64,000 bases of DNA from DATFVA01 sp963774455 (GTDB taxonomy: Bacteria > Bacteroidota > Ignavibacteria > Ignavibacteriales > Ignavibacteriaceae). Where the stretch lies: NCBI GenBank assembly GCA_963774455.1, contig CAVZFD010000005.1:248001-312000 (forward strand). Reading direction: 5' to 3'. Every line of letters starts with the position of its first letter. Within the stretch, counting starts at the first letter, position 1. Position numbers and translations under genes: made by a program. Below the pieces are notes generated by a model. The model was not told the DNA's origin and did no database searches. It was given only the letters and a program-made list of their open reading frames with translations. This document shows positions 53,515-63,227 of this stretch, in pieces.

Positions 53515-54546
53515 GTGAAATACTGCATCCTGCTTTTATTAACGGGTCTTATCCTGGCGGGATGTTCATCAATAGAGAGCCTGTACTACGACGTACCCAT
53601 CGAATTACAAAATCCCCAAAAGACGCAGGAATACATTCTTGAGTCATCCCCGTATATTTCAAATCTAAAAATTTTTCTCGACCCGGGACATGGAGGGGAT
53701 GATAGAAAAAATAGAGGTTCTCAGGGTATTGCAGTTGAAGCAGATGTAAACCTAAGAGTTGCATTATACTTAAGAGATTTCCTGGAGGAAGCCGGGGCAG
53801 TCGTCTTAATGTCGCGTGTAACCGATAAAACCGTCGGTCTGAAAGACCGTTCCTTATTGGCTAATGAAAGCGGAGCGGACATTTTTATCAGTATACATCA
53901 TAATGCTCCGCCAAAAGAAGGTGACGATTATACCAATTACACTTCTGTTTATTATCACGCTAAACCAGATGATTATGAATTTGATGCATGTGGGCGTGAC
54001 CTTGCAAAATATATTGCAAGAGACCTGGCATATGCTATGAGAAATTCAGGGGGTCCCGGCTCATTTGACGGAACTTATTCGGACTATAGTATTTATCCCG
54101 GAGAAGGGTTTTCTGTCCTCAGGGAAACACAGATACCTGCTGTTCTGGTTGAATGCGGCTTCCATACTCATCATATGGAGGAGCGGCTTCTCGCAATTGA
54201 TGAGTTTAATAAGATAGAAGCATGGGGTATATTCAAGGGACTAAGCCGTTACTTTAAATCGGGGATTCCCCGGATACAGCCTCTCTATGGAGATTCTTCA
54301 TTTAGCAAAGGCAATTTTAATTTAGACTTCGGCGTAACTGACAGCAGCGGAATCGATTCATCTTCTATAATTGTTCAATTTGATTCTGTTAAAACTTTAA
54401 ATTATACTTTCACTCAGCGGACAAATATTCTGTGTATAAATCTGCAGAATGTTGAACCGGGATTTCATAATATTAAGATCACCGCTGCAAACAAAAACGG
54501 CAACCATAATTTTCCTTTCAGAAATAAAATACTAGTAACGGAATAA
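53515..54546 (+). CDS. N-acetylmuramoyl-L-alanine amidase, lipoprotein (Amidase_3)
   Basis: 343 residues from GTG 53515, one base after the previous stop and eight bases after AAGAAGG. That start puts the lipobox LAGC (Cys17) behind a proper signal. The Amidase_3 zinc site is DPGHGGDD, the Glu of AVEADVNL and the His of SIHHNAPP, with the catalytic Glu in LVECGFHTH. It cleaves between MurNAc and the stem peptide. The last 90 residues form an extra beta domain. Membrane-tethered wall hydrolase. 11 bases to the next gene. Confidence 0.9.
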   Translation: MKYCILLLLTGLILAGCSSIESLYYDVPIELQNPQKTQEYILESSPYISNLKIFLDPGHGGDDRKNRGSQGIAVEADVNLRVALYLRDFLEEAGAVVLMSRVTDKTVGLKDRSLLANESGADIFISIHHNAPPKEGDDYTNYTSVYYHAKPDDYEFDACGRDLAKYIARDLAYAMRNSGGPGSFDGTYSDYSIYPGEGFSVLRETQIPAVLVECGFHTHHMEERLLAIDEFNKIEAWGIFKGLSRYFKSGIPRIQPLYGDSSFSKGNFNLDFGVTDSSGIDSSSIIVQFDSVKTLNYTFTQRTNILCINLQNVEPGFHNIKITAANKNGNHNFPFRNKILVTE

Positions 54547-54557
54547 TAGGATAGTCA

Positions 54558-56186
54558 ATGCTGAATTATGTCTGGCTTGGTCTGCTGGTTCTTGGTATCG
54601 GAACCGCACTGGTTACCGATATATCTAACCAGAGTTCTGATAAGTATAGAAATAATGAGCCGTTCGAAGCGGAGATAATATTGGACCGGGCTTTAGATAC
54701 TGCCAGGACCAAGCCGTACAATGCCAGAATACTGGTCGACAAATCTGTTTTTACCAGCTTTTATTCAGAGAAAACTGATAGTTCTGTTCTCCTCCCGGCT
54801 AGTTTAACCCTTATACCCGGGAAACACAGCGGAGCGCTCGTCATCAATGTAGATAATTCTGCTCCCAAAATCTGGCAGCAGATGGCAAAGGCTTCGGGTG
54901 ATGAGAATGATCTTACAGGTACAATAACTTACCGTACTGAGGAAAACAACAGGCTGAAGGCCCGTGTTATCCTTGAAGGCGTTTCTTTCCTGAAGCTAAA
55001 AGATATAACCAATGCAGTACTTGATTATGCCGGGACTGCTGTAAATATAGCTCTTGGTCTGATTGGAATAATGGCGCTCTGGCTCGGAGTAATGAAGGTT
55101 GCTGAAGAAGCGGGACTTATTTCATTGATTGCCAGGTGGCTGAGACCGGTAATGAAAAGACTATTTCCGGACGTGCCGGACGACCACCCCGCAATGGGTT
55201 CAATGATAATGAATATATCGGCAAATATGCTGGGACTCGGGAATGCAGCAACTCCCTTTGGACTGAAAGCTATGGAGGAACTTGACAAGCTGAATCCCGA
55301 TAAAGGCACTGCAACAAATTCAATGGTGACCTTTCTTGCTATCAATACCGCGGGACTCACGCTCATTCCTGCCACAGCAATTGCTGTAAGGGCAGCGGCT
55401 GGAAGTTCCGATCCGGCAATAATTATCGGTACCTCAATTTTCGGAGCTGCATGTGCAACTACAGCGGGGATAACCGCGGCGAAGGTTCTACAGCAATTTC
55501 CTGTAGAAGGAGGTTTTTTTTCGTGGGTAAAAAGTCATCTTAAAGGTATTCTGATCTTTTTATCCATAGTTCTTATAATCGTTCTGGCGGGTATAACCGG
55601 TGTTGGTACACTTCTCTCAGGAACCACGAAGATTATAAAACCGGAATATTTTAAGAGATTTATAGAAGTCTTATCGATCGTTGCAATTCCGGCTTTAATC
55701 ATTTTATTTATCGGTTATGGAGCAATAAAGAGGATCAGGGTATATGAACGATTTGTTGAGGGAGCAAAAGAAGGATTTAATATAGCAGTAAGGATAATTC
55801 CCTATCTGGTTGCAATGCTTATGGCGATTGGAATATTCAGGGCAGGCGGTGCAATGGACTGGCTCATTTATATATTAAAACCCTTTACGGATTTTATAGG
55901 TATGCCTGCTGAGGCTCTGCCAATGGCATTGATGCGTCCACTTTCCGGAAGCGGATCCCTGGGAATAATGACGGAAATTATTAAAGTTCATGGTCCCGAT
56001 TCATTTATTGGAATAATGGTTTCGACATTCTTCGGAAGTACAGAAACCACATTTTATGTGCTTGCAGTATATTTTGGAGCTGTAAATATTAAAAATACAA
56101 GGCATGCCCTTCCGGCAGGTCTCATCGCAGACGTTGCGGGAATCCTGGGGGCAGTGTTCATAGTCAGAATGTTATTCGGACATTAA
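54558..56186 (+). CDS. SpmA-SpmB-type fused nucleoside-recognition (Gate) membrane protein
   Basis: 542 residues. One N-terminal membrane helix and an extracytoplasmic beta domain (to about 150) come first. Two Gate-type blocks follow. The first (about 160-300) has LGLIGIMALWLGVMKVAEEAGL, NMLGLGNAATPFGLKAM and NSMVTFLAINTAG; the second (about 410-540) has IIPYLVAMLMAIGIFRAGGAMDWL and RPLSGSGSLGIM. In Bacillus SpmA and SpmB are separate spore-maturation proteins; non-spore-formers carry fused forms of unknown role, possibly transport. The amidase gene directly upstream suggests an envelope link. Confidence 0.88.
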   Translation: MLNYVWLGLLVLGIGTALVTDISNQSSDKYRNNEPFEAEIILDRALDTARTKPYNARILVDKSVFTSFYSEKTDSSVLLPASLTLIPGKHSGALVINVDNSAPKIWQQMAKASGDENDLTGTITYRTEENNRLKARVILEGVSFLKLKDITNAVLDYAGTAVNIALGLIGIMALWLGVMKVAEEAGLISLIARWLRPVMKRLFPDVPDDHPAMGSMIMNISANMLGLGNAATPFGLKAMEELDKLNPDKGTATNSMVTFLAINTAGLTLIPATAIAVRAAAGSSDPAIIIGTSIFGAACATTAGITAAKVLQQFPVEGGFFSWVKSHLKGILIFLSIVLIIVLAGITGVGTLLSGTTKIIKPEYFKRFIEVLSIVAIPALIILFIGYGAIKRIRVYERFVEGAKEGFNIAVRIIPYLVAMLMAIGIFRAGGAMDWLIYILKPFTDFIGMPAEALPMALMRPLSGSGSLGIMTEIIKVHGPDSFIGIMVSTFFGSTETTFYVLAVYFGAVNIKNTRHALPAGLIADVAGILGAVFIVRMLFGH

Positions 56187-56199
56187 ATATGAAGGTATT

Positions 56200-57153
56200 A
56201 TGAGAGTCTACATTACAAGGGAAATACCCGACATAGCAGCCGAACTTTTAACAAGTAAAAGAATTGCCGTAAAAGTTTACAGGGAAAATAAACCTATACC
56301 GTATGAGCTTCTTAAAAAAGAAGTTAAAGATGTAGACGGGGTTATTTCTCTGCTGACAGATAAATTCGATGAAGAAATTATAGACTCAATGCCAAAGTGT
56401 AGAATTATTGCGAATTACGCAGTAGGATACAATAATATCGATGTTCCTTATGCTAACAGTAAAGGAATAACCGTAACGAATACCCCGGATGTTCTTACCG
56501 ATTCTACTGCTGACCTGGCAATGACACTGGTTCTTGCCTGTTCGCGCAGGTTAATCGAAGGGGAGGAAATAATGAGAAAGAACAAGTTTAAGGGCTGGCA
56601 GCCGCAACTTCTTTTAGGCGTTGAGCTGAAAGAAAAAACCTTTGGTATTATAGGGGCAGGAAGAATTGGTACAGCCGTGGCTAAAAGAGCAGCAGGTTTC
56701 GGCGTAAATATTCTTTATTATGATGGGAGTGAAAATCCGGAAATCGAATCGATGGGAGGTAAAAGGACTTCACTGAATAACCTGTTAAAAAGATCCGACA
56801 TTATATCTCTGCACCTTCCACTGACTGACAGAACTTATCACATTCTGAATAAAGTGAGGCTCAGCCTGATTAAGGAAACGGCAATACTTATAAATACAGC
56901 CAGGGGAGAAATAGTTGAAGAGAAAGAATTGATCAGAATGCTTCAGCAGAAAAGACTGTTTGCCGCAGGGTTTGATGTATATGAAAACGAACCATCAATA
57001 AATCCTGATTTATTAAAACTGAATAATGTGGTTCTGCTTCCTCATTTGGGAAGCGCTACAACCGATGCGCGGAACGAAATGGCGAAACTGGCCGCAAAAA
57101 ATATAATTTCGGTTTTAAATGGAAGAGAGGCAATAACACCGGTTCTGGTTTAG
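56200..57153 (+). CDS. D-2-hydroxyacid dehydrogenase (glyoxylate/hydroxypyruvate reductase type)
   Basis: 317 residues, usual length. NAD(P)-binding loop GIIGAGRIGTAVAKRA at about residue 150; catalytic Arg in INTARGEIVEE, Glu in DVYENEP and His in LLPHLGSAT. The N-terminal part ANYAVGYNNIDV is typical of the glyoxylate reductase branch. It reduces 2-ketoacids such as glyoxylate or hydroxypyruvate; exact substrate unknown. 13 bases after the SpmA-SpmB-type gene; alanine dehydrogenase follows after 130 bases. Confidence 0.92.
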   Translation: MRVYITREIPDIAAELLTSKRIAVKVYRENKPIPYELLKKEVKDVDGVISLLTDKFDEEIIDSMPKCRIIANYAVGYNNIDVPYANSKGITVTNTPDVLTDSTADLAMTLVLACSRRLIEGEEIMRKNKFKGWQPQLLLGVELKEKTFGIIGAGRIGTAVAKRAAGFGVNILYYDGSENPEIESMGGKRTSLNNLLKRSDIISLHLPLTDRTYHILNKVRLSLIKETAILINTARGEIVEEKELIRMLQQKRLFAAGFDVYENEPSINPDLLKLNNVVLLPHLGSATTDARNEMAKLAAKNIISVLNGREAITPVLV

Positions 57154-57283
57154 CGGGCTTGAACATTCTCTTTTTATTGTTTCCCATTCTTTTTACCGCG
57201 TCAAAAACTATCTGAATTCGCGAAAATATTGATACTATCAATCTTTCTGGCTAATTTTGAACATTAAATCGGGAAATTTAAGT

Positions 57284-58405
57284 ATGATAGTTGGAATACC
57301 AAAAGAACAGCTTAATGAAGAAAAAAGAGTTGCATTAGCTCCTGCAGGGGTGGATGCACTGACCAGGAAAGGTCACACTGTCTACATACAATCGGGAGCC
57401 GGTGAAGGGAGTCATTTCAGTGACGAAGACTACGAAAAAACCGGTGGTAAAATCGTATACACTGCTGATGAAATCTTTGGAAGAGCTGAACTTGTCTTAA
57501 AAGTAACCCAGGTAAACGATGCGGAATTGGAATTATTCAGAGAAAATCAGATTTTATTCACGTTTCTCCATCTTGCAGTAGGTAAAAAACAAACTATTGA
57601 AAAACTAATGGAGAGAAAAGTTACCGCTGTAGGATATGATCTTGTTGAAACAAACAATCGCCTTCCTGTTCTACAGGCAATGAGTGAGATAGCCGGACCT
57701 ATTTCTATACAGGTAGCCAGCAGGTATCTCGAAAGTTACCCCCGGCAGGGAAGAGGAATTCTTCTTGGAGGTATAACAGGAGTTGCGCCTGCGGCAGTTG
57801 TTATACTTGGTTCCGGAGTAGTCGGTACAGCGGCTGCAAGGGCTGCTCTCGGTATCGGAGCCCAGGTTATCGTCCTTGATAAAGACCTTGGCCGTCTTCG
57901 CAAGATTGATGAGCATTTCAGAAAAAAGATCACCACAGTAGTTGCAAATCCGTATACTATAGAAAGAGGCGTTAAATTTGCTGACGTGCTTATAGGAGCG
58001 GTTTTGATAAAGGGTGAAAAAACCCCTCACCTGGTTACCGAAGATATGGTCAAACAGATGAAACCCGGAGCAGTTATAGTTGATGTATCGATTGATCAGG
58101 GCGGATGCATTGAAACCAGCAGGCTGACAACCTTAAGGGATCCGGTATTTGAAAAATACGGCATAATTCATTACTGTGTACCGAATATGCCTGCCATTGT
58201 TGCGCGTACAGCAAGCTATGGTTTGAATAATGCATCACTTCCTTATATTCAGAATATTACAGATAACGGTCTCGGCAATGCTCTAATGGGTGATGAAGGA
58301 CTTGCGAAGGGCGTCTGCACTTACAATGGCTACTGTTCAAATGAGCAAATAGCCAATATATTTAATGTAGAGTTCAGAAAACTCAGAGTTTTCTCTACAA
58401 ATTGA
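57284..58405 (+). CDS. ald: Alanine dehydrogenase
   Basis: 373 residues from ATG 57284 (MIVGIPKEQLNEEKRVAL, the canonical family start); a TTG nine codons earlier is less likely. It converts L-alanine to pyruvate and ammonia with NAD. Motifs: ALAPAGVDAL at the start, the substrate His in FTFLHLAVGK, the glycine loop VVILGSGVVGTAAARAALG at about residue 175, and VDVSIDQGGCIETS. Length fits. It ends next to the CoA-transferase gene, suggesting one catabolic operon. Confidence 0.96.
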   Translation: MIVGIPKEQLNEEKRVALAPAGVDALTRKGHTVYIQSGAGEGSHFSDEDYEKTGGKIVYTADEIFGRAELVLKVTQVNDAELELFRENQILFTFLHLAVGKKQTIEKLMERKVTAVGYDLVETNNRLPVLQAMSEIAGPISIQVASRYLESYPRQGRGILLGGITGVAPAAVVILGSGVVGTAAARAALGIGAQVIVLDKDLGRLRKIDEHFRKKITTVVANPYTIERGVKFADVLIGAVLIKGEKTPHLVTEDMVKQMKPGAVIVDVSIDQGGCIETSRLTTLRDPVFEKYGIIHYCVPNMPAIVARTASYGLNNASLPYIQNITDNGLGNALMGDEGLAKGVCTYNGYCSNEQIANIFNVEFRKLRVFSTN

Positions 58406-58434
58406 AAATCATCAGAATCGAAGAAGCAAACGAA

Positions 58435-59790
58435 ATGACACCACTTGAAGAATTAAGATCGAAAAATACTATTCCTACCAGCCTGATCAGCTCTTATAAT
58501 AAGAAGATAGTTACAGCAGAAGAAGCAGTAAGAGTAATAAAATCAAAAGATAAAATAATACTGCAGGGCGGATGCGCCATACCTCATACTCTCATTAATG
58601 CAATGGTTGCCAGAAAAGACACGCTTTATGATGTGGAAATCCTGCATATCTTAACCGTTGGAGACCTGCCTTACCTGAGACCTGAGATGGAAGGACATTT
58701 CAGGCATAACGCTTATTTCATAGGCGGGAATTCAAGAAAGGGGGTTAATGAAGGAAGGGCTGATTTTACTCCTATTTATCTATATGAATATCCCCTGCTT
58801 TTCACAAAGGGAATAATACCTATTGATATAGCATTTATTCATGTATCACCTCCTGATGAGCATGGGTTCTGCAGCTACGGGGTCGATGTTGGTCCCATTA
58901 AAAGTCCCGCGGAGAAAGCAAAGGTTGTAATCGCACAGGTTAATCCCAATATGCCAAGGACGCTGGGCGATTCCTTTATCCATATTAACAAAATAAATTA
59001 TATAGTTGAAGTTGACGAACCGATACAGGAGCTTCCGCAGGTTGATAAGGATATGCCGCCCCAGCTGGAAAATATTTATCGGAATATAGGATCGCATATC
59101 TCGGAATTAATTGAAGACGGGTCCACTCTGCAGATGGGGATCGGGGCTATTCCTGATTCAGTGTTAAGTTTTTTATATGATAAAAAGGCACTTGGAATTC
59201 ACTCGGAGATGTTTTCAGACGGAATAATCGGCCTGGTTGAATCGGGAATTATTACTAATGAAAAGAAGACCCTTCACCGGGGGAAAATAATTGCAGGCTT
59301 TGTACTGGGGACTAAGAAACTGTTTGATTTTATAGATAATAATCCATTGATCGAATTCCATCCGCAGGAATATGTTAATGATCCTTTTGTGATTGCAAAA
59401 AATGATAATATGGTTGCCATCAACTCTGCAATTGAAGTTGATATAACAGGCCAGGTCTGTTCCGATACGATAGGCACGAAGTTGTACAGCGGGTTTGGAG
59501 GACAGGTTGATTTTATACGAGGAGCTGCTCATTCTGAAAACGGGAAGCCCATCATTGCATTACCTTCAACTACCAAGGACGGAAGTATGTCAAGAATAGT
59601 CCCCCAGATCAAACCGGGGGCAGGGGTAATCACCAACAGGGCGGATGTTCACTATGTTGTAACCGAATACGGTGTAGCTCAGCTCTTCGGCAAGTCCATA
59701 AGAGAGCGTGTAAGGGAACTTATCAGTATCTCACATCCGAAGTTTCGTGATGAACTTAAAAAATATGCACAGGAAATTAAGTATATTTAA
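58435..59790 (+). CDS. Acetyl-CoA hydrolase/transferase family protein (4-hydroxybutyrate CoA-transferase type)
   Basis: 451 residues from ATG 58435; a TTG at 58402 overlapping the ald stop would add eleven residues and cannot be excluded. Class I CoA-transferase fold: KDKIILQGGCAIPHTL near the start, VSPPDEHGFCSYGVDVG, GIGAIPDSVL, and the catalytic Glu in HSEMFSDGIIGLVESG (residue 258 of this start). C-terminal GGQVDFIRGAAHSENGKPI is characteristic. It moves CoA between acyl groups, perhaps acetate or butyrate. Follows ald closely; phosphatase gene starts two bases after its stop. Confidence 0.88.
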   Translation: MTPLEELRSKNTIPTSLISSYNKKIVTAEEAVRVIKSKDKIILQGGCAIPHTLINAMVARKDTLYDVEILHILTVGDLPYLRPEMEGHFRHNAYFIGGNSRKGVNEGRADFTPIYLYEYPLLFTKGIIPIDIAFIHVSPPDEHGFCSYGVDVGPIKSPAEKAKVVIAQVNPNMPRTLGDSFIHINKINYIVEVDEPIQELPQVDKDMPPQLENIYRNIGSHISELIEDGSTLQMGIGAIPDSVLSFLYDKKALGIHSEMFSDGIIGLVESGIITNEKKTLHRGKIIAGFVLGTKKLFDFIDNNPLIEFHPQEYVNDPFVIAKNDNMVAINSAIEVDITGQVCSDTIGTKLYSGFGGQVDFIRGAAHSENGKPIIALPSTTKDGSMSRIVPQIKPGAGVITNRADVHYVVTEYGVAQLFGKSIRERVRELISISHPKFRDELKKYAQEIKYI

Positions 59791-59792
59791 GT

Positions 59793-60482
59793 ATGATAGC
59801 TGTAATTGGTGATGTGCACGGATGCCTGTATACACTGCAGGAATTGGTGAAAAAAATAAAGAGTCTTTACCCGGCTATTCCTTTATACTGCGTAGGTGAC
59901 CTCATTGACAGGGGTAATTTCAGTTTCGAAGTTCTGGAGTACGTGAAGAATGAAGAAATAAAATTCACTCCCGGCAACCACGATTACATGTTCTATTATT
60001 TTATCAAAAAGCCCACTACAAATATGGGCGCCTCCTGGATATATAACGGGTTCGAGAGAACTATTTCTTCATACGATAATAAGTTCGATAAAATTTCCGA
60101 GCATCTCGACATCATCACACAGGCCCCGTTGTTTTTTAATCTTCCGGGATGCTTCATCTCTCATGCAGGAATTTCATCTTATTTCAATTTACTACTGGGT
60201 TCTGAACCCCTTAAAGATATTGAGAGGCTCGATGAAGAAATGCGTAACAGCATCACCAGTGAACATGGTATATTGTGGACGAGAGATGAACTTATGAACC
60301 TGGGAAAACTTCAGATTGTGGGACATACGCGTAAGCAGGATGTCATTTATCAGAAATGGAATAACGTTGCATACATAGATACTTCAGTATATACCTCTAA
60401 TAAGCTGTCTGCTGTGATAGTTGAAGAAGGTGAGATGATATCGAAGCATTCAGTACCTACCCACAACAAAGACATATACTAA
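59793..60482 (+). CDS. PPP-type metallophosphatase (bacterial serine/threonine phosphatase)
   Basis: 229 residues. The three metal motifs of PPP phosphatases are present: GDVHGCLYTLQ (residues 6-16), GDLIDRGNFS and GNHDYM. Later histidines are in SHAGIS and GHTRKQ. Bacterial relatives (PrpA/PrpB-like) act on phosphoproteins or small phosphoesters such as Ap4A. Cytoplasmic. It starts two bases after the CoA-transferase stop and is followed by a GNAT gene after 13 bases, so all lie in one operon. Confidence 0.9.
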   Translation: MIAVIGDVHGCLYTLQELVKKIKSLYPAIPLYCVGDLIDRGNFSFEVLEYVKNEEIKFTPGNHDYMFYYFIKKPTTNMGASWIYNGFERTISSYDNKFDKISEHLDIITQAPLFFNLPGCFISHAGISSYFNLLLGSEPLKDIERLDEEMRNSITSEHGILWTRDELMNLGKLQIVGHTRKQDVIYQKWNNVAYIDTSVYTSNKLSAVIVEEGEMISKHSVPTHNKDIY

Positions 60483-60495
60483 CCAATTTTAACCT

Positions 60496-60948
60496 ATGAT
60501 TCCAATCAGAATCAGATCTGCAGCGAAGGGTGATCTTGAAAAAATTCTTGAATTATATTATGGGCTTACGGAAGATCCGGAAGACAGAATTTCGCTTCGG
60601 GAGGCTGAACAGAAGTTTGATAAACTGAAAAAATATCCCGATTACCATCTTTTTATAGCGGAATATAATAATGAAGCAGTGGGGACATTTGCACTGCTCA
60701 TAATGGATAACCTTGCGCATCGGGGTGAGCCGTCGGCCATTGTGGAGGATGTAGTAATCAGGAAAGACCTTCAGGGCATCGGTATCGGCAAAGAAATGAT
60801 GAAATTTGCTATGGAGAGAAGCCGGGAGAAAGGCTGTTATAAAATGGTGCTTTCGAGTCACCTCCGGAGAGAAAATGCACATAAGTTTTATGAATCTCTT
60901 GGATTTAAGAAGCATGGCTTCAGCTTCGTGGTTGAGTTAAATTCCTGA
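60496..60948 (+). CDS. GNAT family N-acetyltransferase
   Basis: 150 residues. The acetyl-CoA-binding motif A is VEDVVIRKDLQGIGIGKEMM (QGIGIGK loop), preceded by the strand AVGTFALLIMDNLAH and followed by YKMVLSSHLRRENAHKFYESLGFKKHGFSF, the usual GNAT end. Substrate unknown. It closes a run of co-oriented genes that begins at ald. About 130 bases without features separate it from the next gene. Confidence 0.92.
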   Translation: MIPIRIRSAAKGDLEKILELYYGLTEDPEDRISLREAEQKFDKLKKYPDYHLFIAEYNNEAVGTFALLIMDNLAHRGEPSAIVEDVVIRKDLQGIGIGKEMMKFAMERSREKGCYKMVLSSHLRRENAHKFYESLGFKKHGFSFVVELNS

Positions 60949-61076
60949 TAATTGTTGTCACCTTTTTCTGATCTATTTTGTTATTACTGCCTGAAAACAT
61001 GGAACCAGGGAGTTTGGTAATTCTGTTATAAATGAATTATCTTAATGCGTCAAAATGAAATTCGCGTGAGGATAAG

Positions 61077-61526
61077 ATGTATCGTTCTTCATACAAAACA
61101 TGCATACCTTTATTTGTTCTGATATTTTTCGGACTGCAGGTTATTTTTTCGTCGCCAGATAGCTACGGGCAGGGTTTTCTGAAAACAACTGACGTTCCCG
61201 GCGGCGGGGGAGGATCAGCCAGCCAGACTGAGGATACAGGCGGCGGCAGCTCGGGTTTATTAATCGCAGGGGTAGTAATTATTGCGGGTCTGTTGGTCTA
61301 TAAGCTCGTCATAGATAAAGATGATTCAAAGAAAAAAGAAAAACAGGATTCTACTTCTCAGAAATCTTTGCTCTTAAGAGCTCCGAAGAATATTCTCTCT
61401 GAACAATTCTCAAAACATCCTGAATTGACGGCGGATATTCCTCTAAATATCTACGTGGGATTTCAAAGATTCGATCCGTGTTTGCATGAAAGAAAATTTA
61501 TAATGGGTATTTCCTATAGTTTTTAG
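61077..61526 (+). CDS. Small exported Gly-rich membrane protein, unknown
   Basis: 149 residues. N-terminal signal-like helix (about 10-27) ending near SYGQG, a Gly/Ser-rich linker (PGGGGGSASQ...GGGSSG), a second membrane helix (LLIAGVVIIAGLLVYKLVI), a Lys/Asp-rich stretch, and a C-terminal part ending in aromatic strand MGISYSF, an outer-membrane-like end. GAGGATAAG before ATG 61077 is a good ribosome-binding site. No family recognised. It lies convergent with the PAP2 gene. Confidence 0.6.
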   Translation: MYRSSYKTCIPLFVLIFFGLQVIFSSPDSYGQGFLKTTDVPGGGGGSASQTEDTGGGSSGLLIAGVVIIAGLLVYKLVIDKDDSKKKEKQDSTSQKSLLLRAPKNILSEQFSKHPELTADIPLNIYVGFQRFDPCLHERKFIMGISYSF

Positions 61527-61583
61527 TTATTAAGTAATCTGAAGTTTTTATAACTGTCCGGGTCCGTTATTTATTTTCTGAAT

Positions 61584-62294
61584 TCAATCCTGCTCTTTTT
61601 CCGGTCTCCTTCGCTCAAGCAATGCAGCTGCATACCAGCAGAGAAGGGCCCAGCTGATTCCCGCGATCCAGCCGGCCAGAACATCGGTGGGATAATGCAC
61701 CCCGATATAAATTCTGCTGATACCGATCAGGAAGGTTAACAAAAGGGCCACCGAAATAATATAAATCTTAGCCTTCATGTTTTTCTCAATCCTGCTCAGC
61801 AGGGTTGCCTGCGTTAAGTAAACGATAGCCGACATCATAGAATGACCGCTGGGGAAGCTTAACGATTTTTCCTCAAGGAGGTGTGTTACAACCGTTGGTC
61901 TCGTTCTTCCGATGAACTCTTTTATTCCTAATGTCATCAGCGCCCCTCCGATAGTCGCGATCAGTACCAGTCCCAGCCAGTAATATTTCTTCCTGAGCAG
62001 CAGATAGCCAGTCACAAAGAAAGTGACCAGGACAATCACCGTTCCGCTGCCAAGAGAAGTGATGTCTTTCATCGCGTCGGTCACCCAGCCGGGAAAAGCA
62101 GGAGTAGAAACATCCCCGGGTTCCCTTAAAGATTTCAAAATGTAATTATCAAAATGCTGAGTTTCACCCTCTACAACTTCGTCAGCTATACTGATAAATA
62201 TCAGAATACCTGCAAGTATAGACAGAACTATGAGCAGAGCCTTAACTTCGTTTAACCCGGATTTCTCTAAGAAAGTCCTGAATCTTTTCTGCAT
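61584..62294 (-). CDS. PAP2 family phosphatase (membrane)
   Basis: 236 residues from ATG 62294; a TTG at 62330 would add twelve residues but crowds the divergent promoter. About six membrane helices. The PAP2 signature is complete: KEFIGRTRPTVV, FPSGHSMMSA and GISRIYIGVHYPTDVLAG. Such enzymes dephosphorylate lipid pyrophosphates, for example undecaprenyl pyrophosphate recycling or phosphatidate. Which one is unknown. Divergent from the AMP nucleosidase gene with only about 50 bases between starts. Confidence 0.92.
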   Translation of the reverse strand: MQKRFRTFLEKSGLNEVKALLIVLSILAGILIFISIADEVVEGETQHFDNYILKSLREPGDVSTPAFPGWVTDAMKDITSLGSGTVIVLVTFFVTGYLLLRKKYYWLGLVLIATIGGALMTLGIKEFIGRTRPTVVTHLLEEKSLSFPSGHSMMSAIVYLTQATLLSRIEKNMKAKIYIISVALLLTFLIGISRIYIGVHYPTDVLAGWIAGISWALLCWYAAALLERRRPEKEQD

Positions 62295-62343
62295 GGATTG
62301 TCCCGGATTTTTTATAACTTTAATTCCCAAAGATCAAAAATAT

Positions 62344-63183
62344 ATGAAACGAACACAATCCTCAAACACAAATCCCCCGTTGAAAACCAAATCACATAAA
62401 AACAGTTCCTTTAAAACAAAACTTGATATTGCAAAAGACTGGCTGCCGAGATACACGGGAACGAAAATAGATGAGTTCGGCGATTATATGCTGCTGACAA
62501 ATTTCAATAATTATATAACTTCTTTCGCAGACCATTTCTCCTGCAATATAAATGGTATCGGCAAACCGATGCAGACCGCCACCAATTCAAATGGACTCAG
62601 TATTATCAACTTTGGGATGGGGTCTGCAAATGCTGCTACTATAATGGACCTACTGGTTGCCAGAAACCCTAAGGGAGTATTATTTCTTGGAAAATGCGGA
62701 GGACTGAAGCGTTCTACCGAGATAGGTCATTTTATTCTTCCCATCGCCGCAATAAGAGGAGAGGGTACCAGTGATGACTATATGCCGAAGGAAGTCCCGG
62801 CTCTTCCCTCATTTAAGCTGCATAAGTTTGTATCCGAAAAACTAACGGCAAGGAATCTTGAGTACAGAACAGGGGTAATCTATACAACAAACAGAAGAGT
62901 ATGGGAATGGGATACAGCATTCAAGAATTATCTTAAGAAACTTTCCACCATAGGGATTGATATGGAAACTGCAACTCTTTTTATTGTCGGTCTTGTTAAC
63001 CAGATTCCACATGGAGCGCTGCTGCTGGTTTCGGATATGCCTATGGTGCCTGAAGGGATTAAAACTGCAAAATCAGATCTTATGGTAACTGAGAACTATT
63101 CGAGCCTTCATCTCCAGCTTGGTATTGAAGCTATGACGGAGATCGGCGAGAATGGCGAACAAATTAAGCATTTCAAATATTAA
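62344..63183 (+). CDS. amn: AMP nucleosidase
   Basis: 279 residues from ATG 62344. A longer in-frame start at 62230 would run into the divergent PAP2 gene and is rejected. It matches the short Bacteroidota-type AMP nucleosidase (AMP to adenine and ribose 5-phosphate): INFGMGSANAATIMDLL, GVLFLGKCGGLKRSTEIGHF, and GIDMETATLFIVG near residue 205, then LLLVSDMPMVPEG. These are the nucleoside phosphorylase-fold motifs. The N-terminal 30 residues are polar and unconserved. Single gene. Confidence 0.9.
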   Translation: MKRTQSSNTNPPLKTKSHKNSSFKTKLDIAKDWLPRYTGTKIDEFGDYMLLTNFNNYITSFADHFSCNINGIGKPMQTATNSNGLSIINFGMGSANAATIMDLLVARNPKGVLFLGKCGGLKRSTEIGHFILPIAAIRGEGTSDDYMPKEVPALPSFKLHKFVSEKLTARNLEYRTGVIYTTNRRVWEWDTAFKNYLKKLSTIGIDMETATLFIVGLVNQIPHGALLLVSDMPMVPEGIKTAKSDLMVTENYSSLHLQLGIEAMTEIGENGEQIKHFKY

Positions 63184-63227
63184 CTAAGTTTATTATTTAT
63201 CACTGTATTTTGAAAATTGGAAACATA

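Noticed and set aside
62230..62343. N-terminal extension of the AMP nucleosidase
   Set aside because: It would overlap the start of the divergent PAP2 gene and adds residues without similarity to the family.
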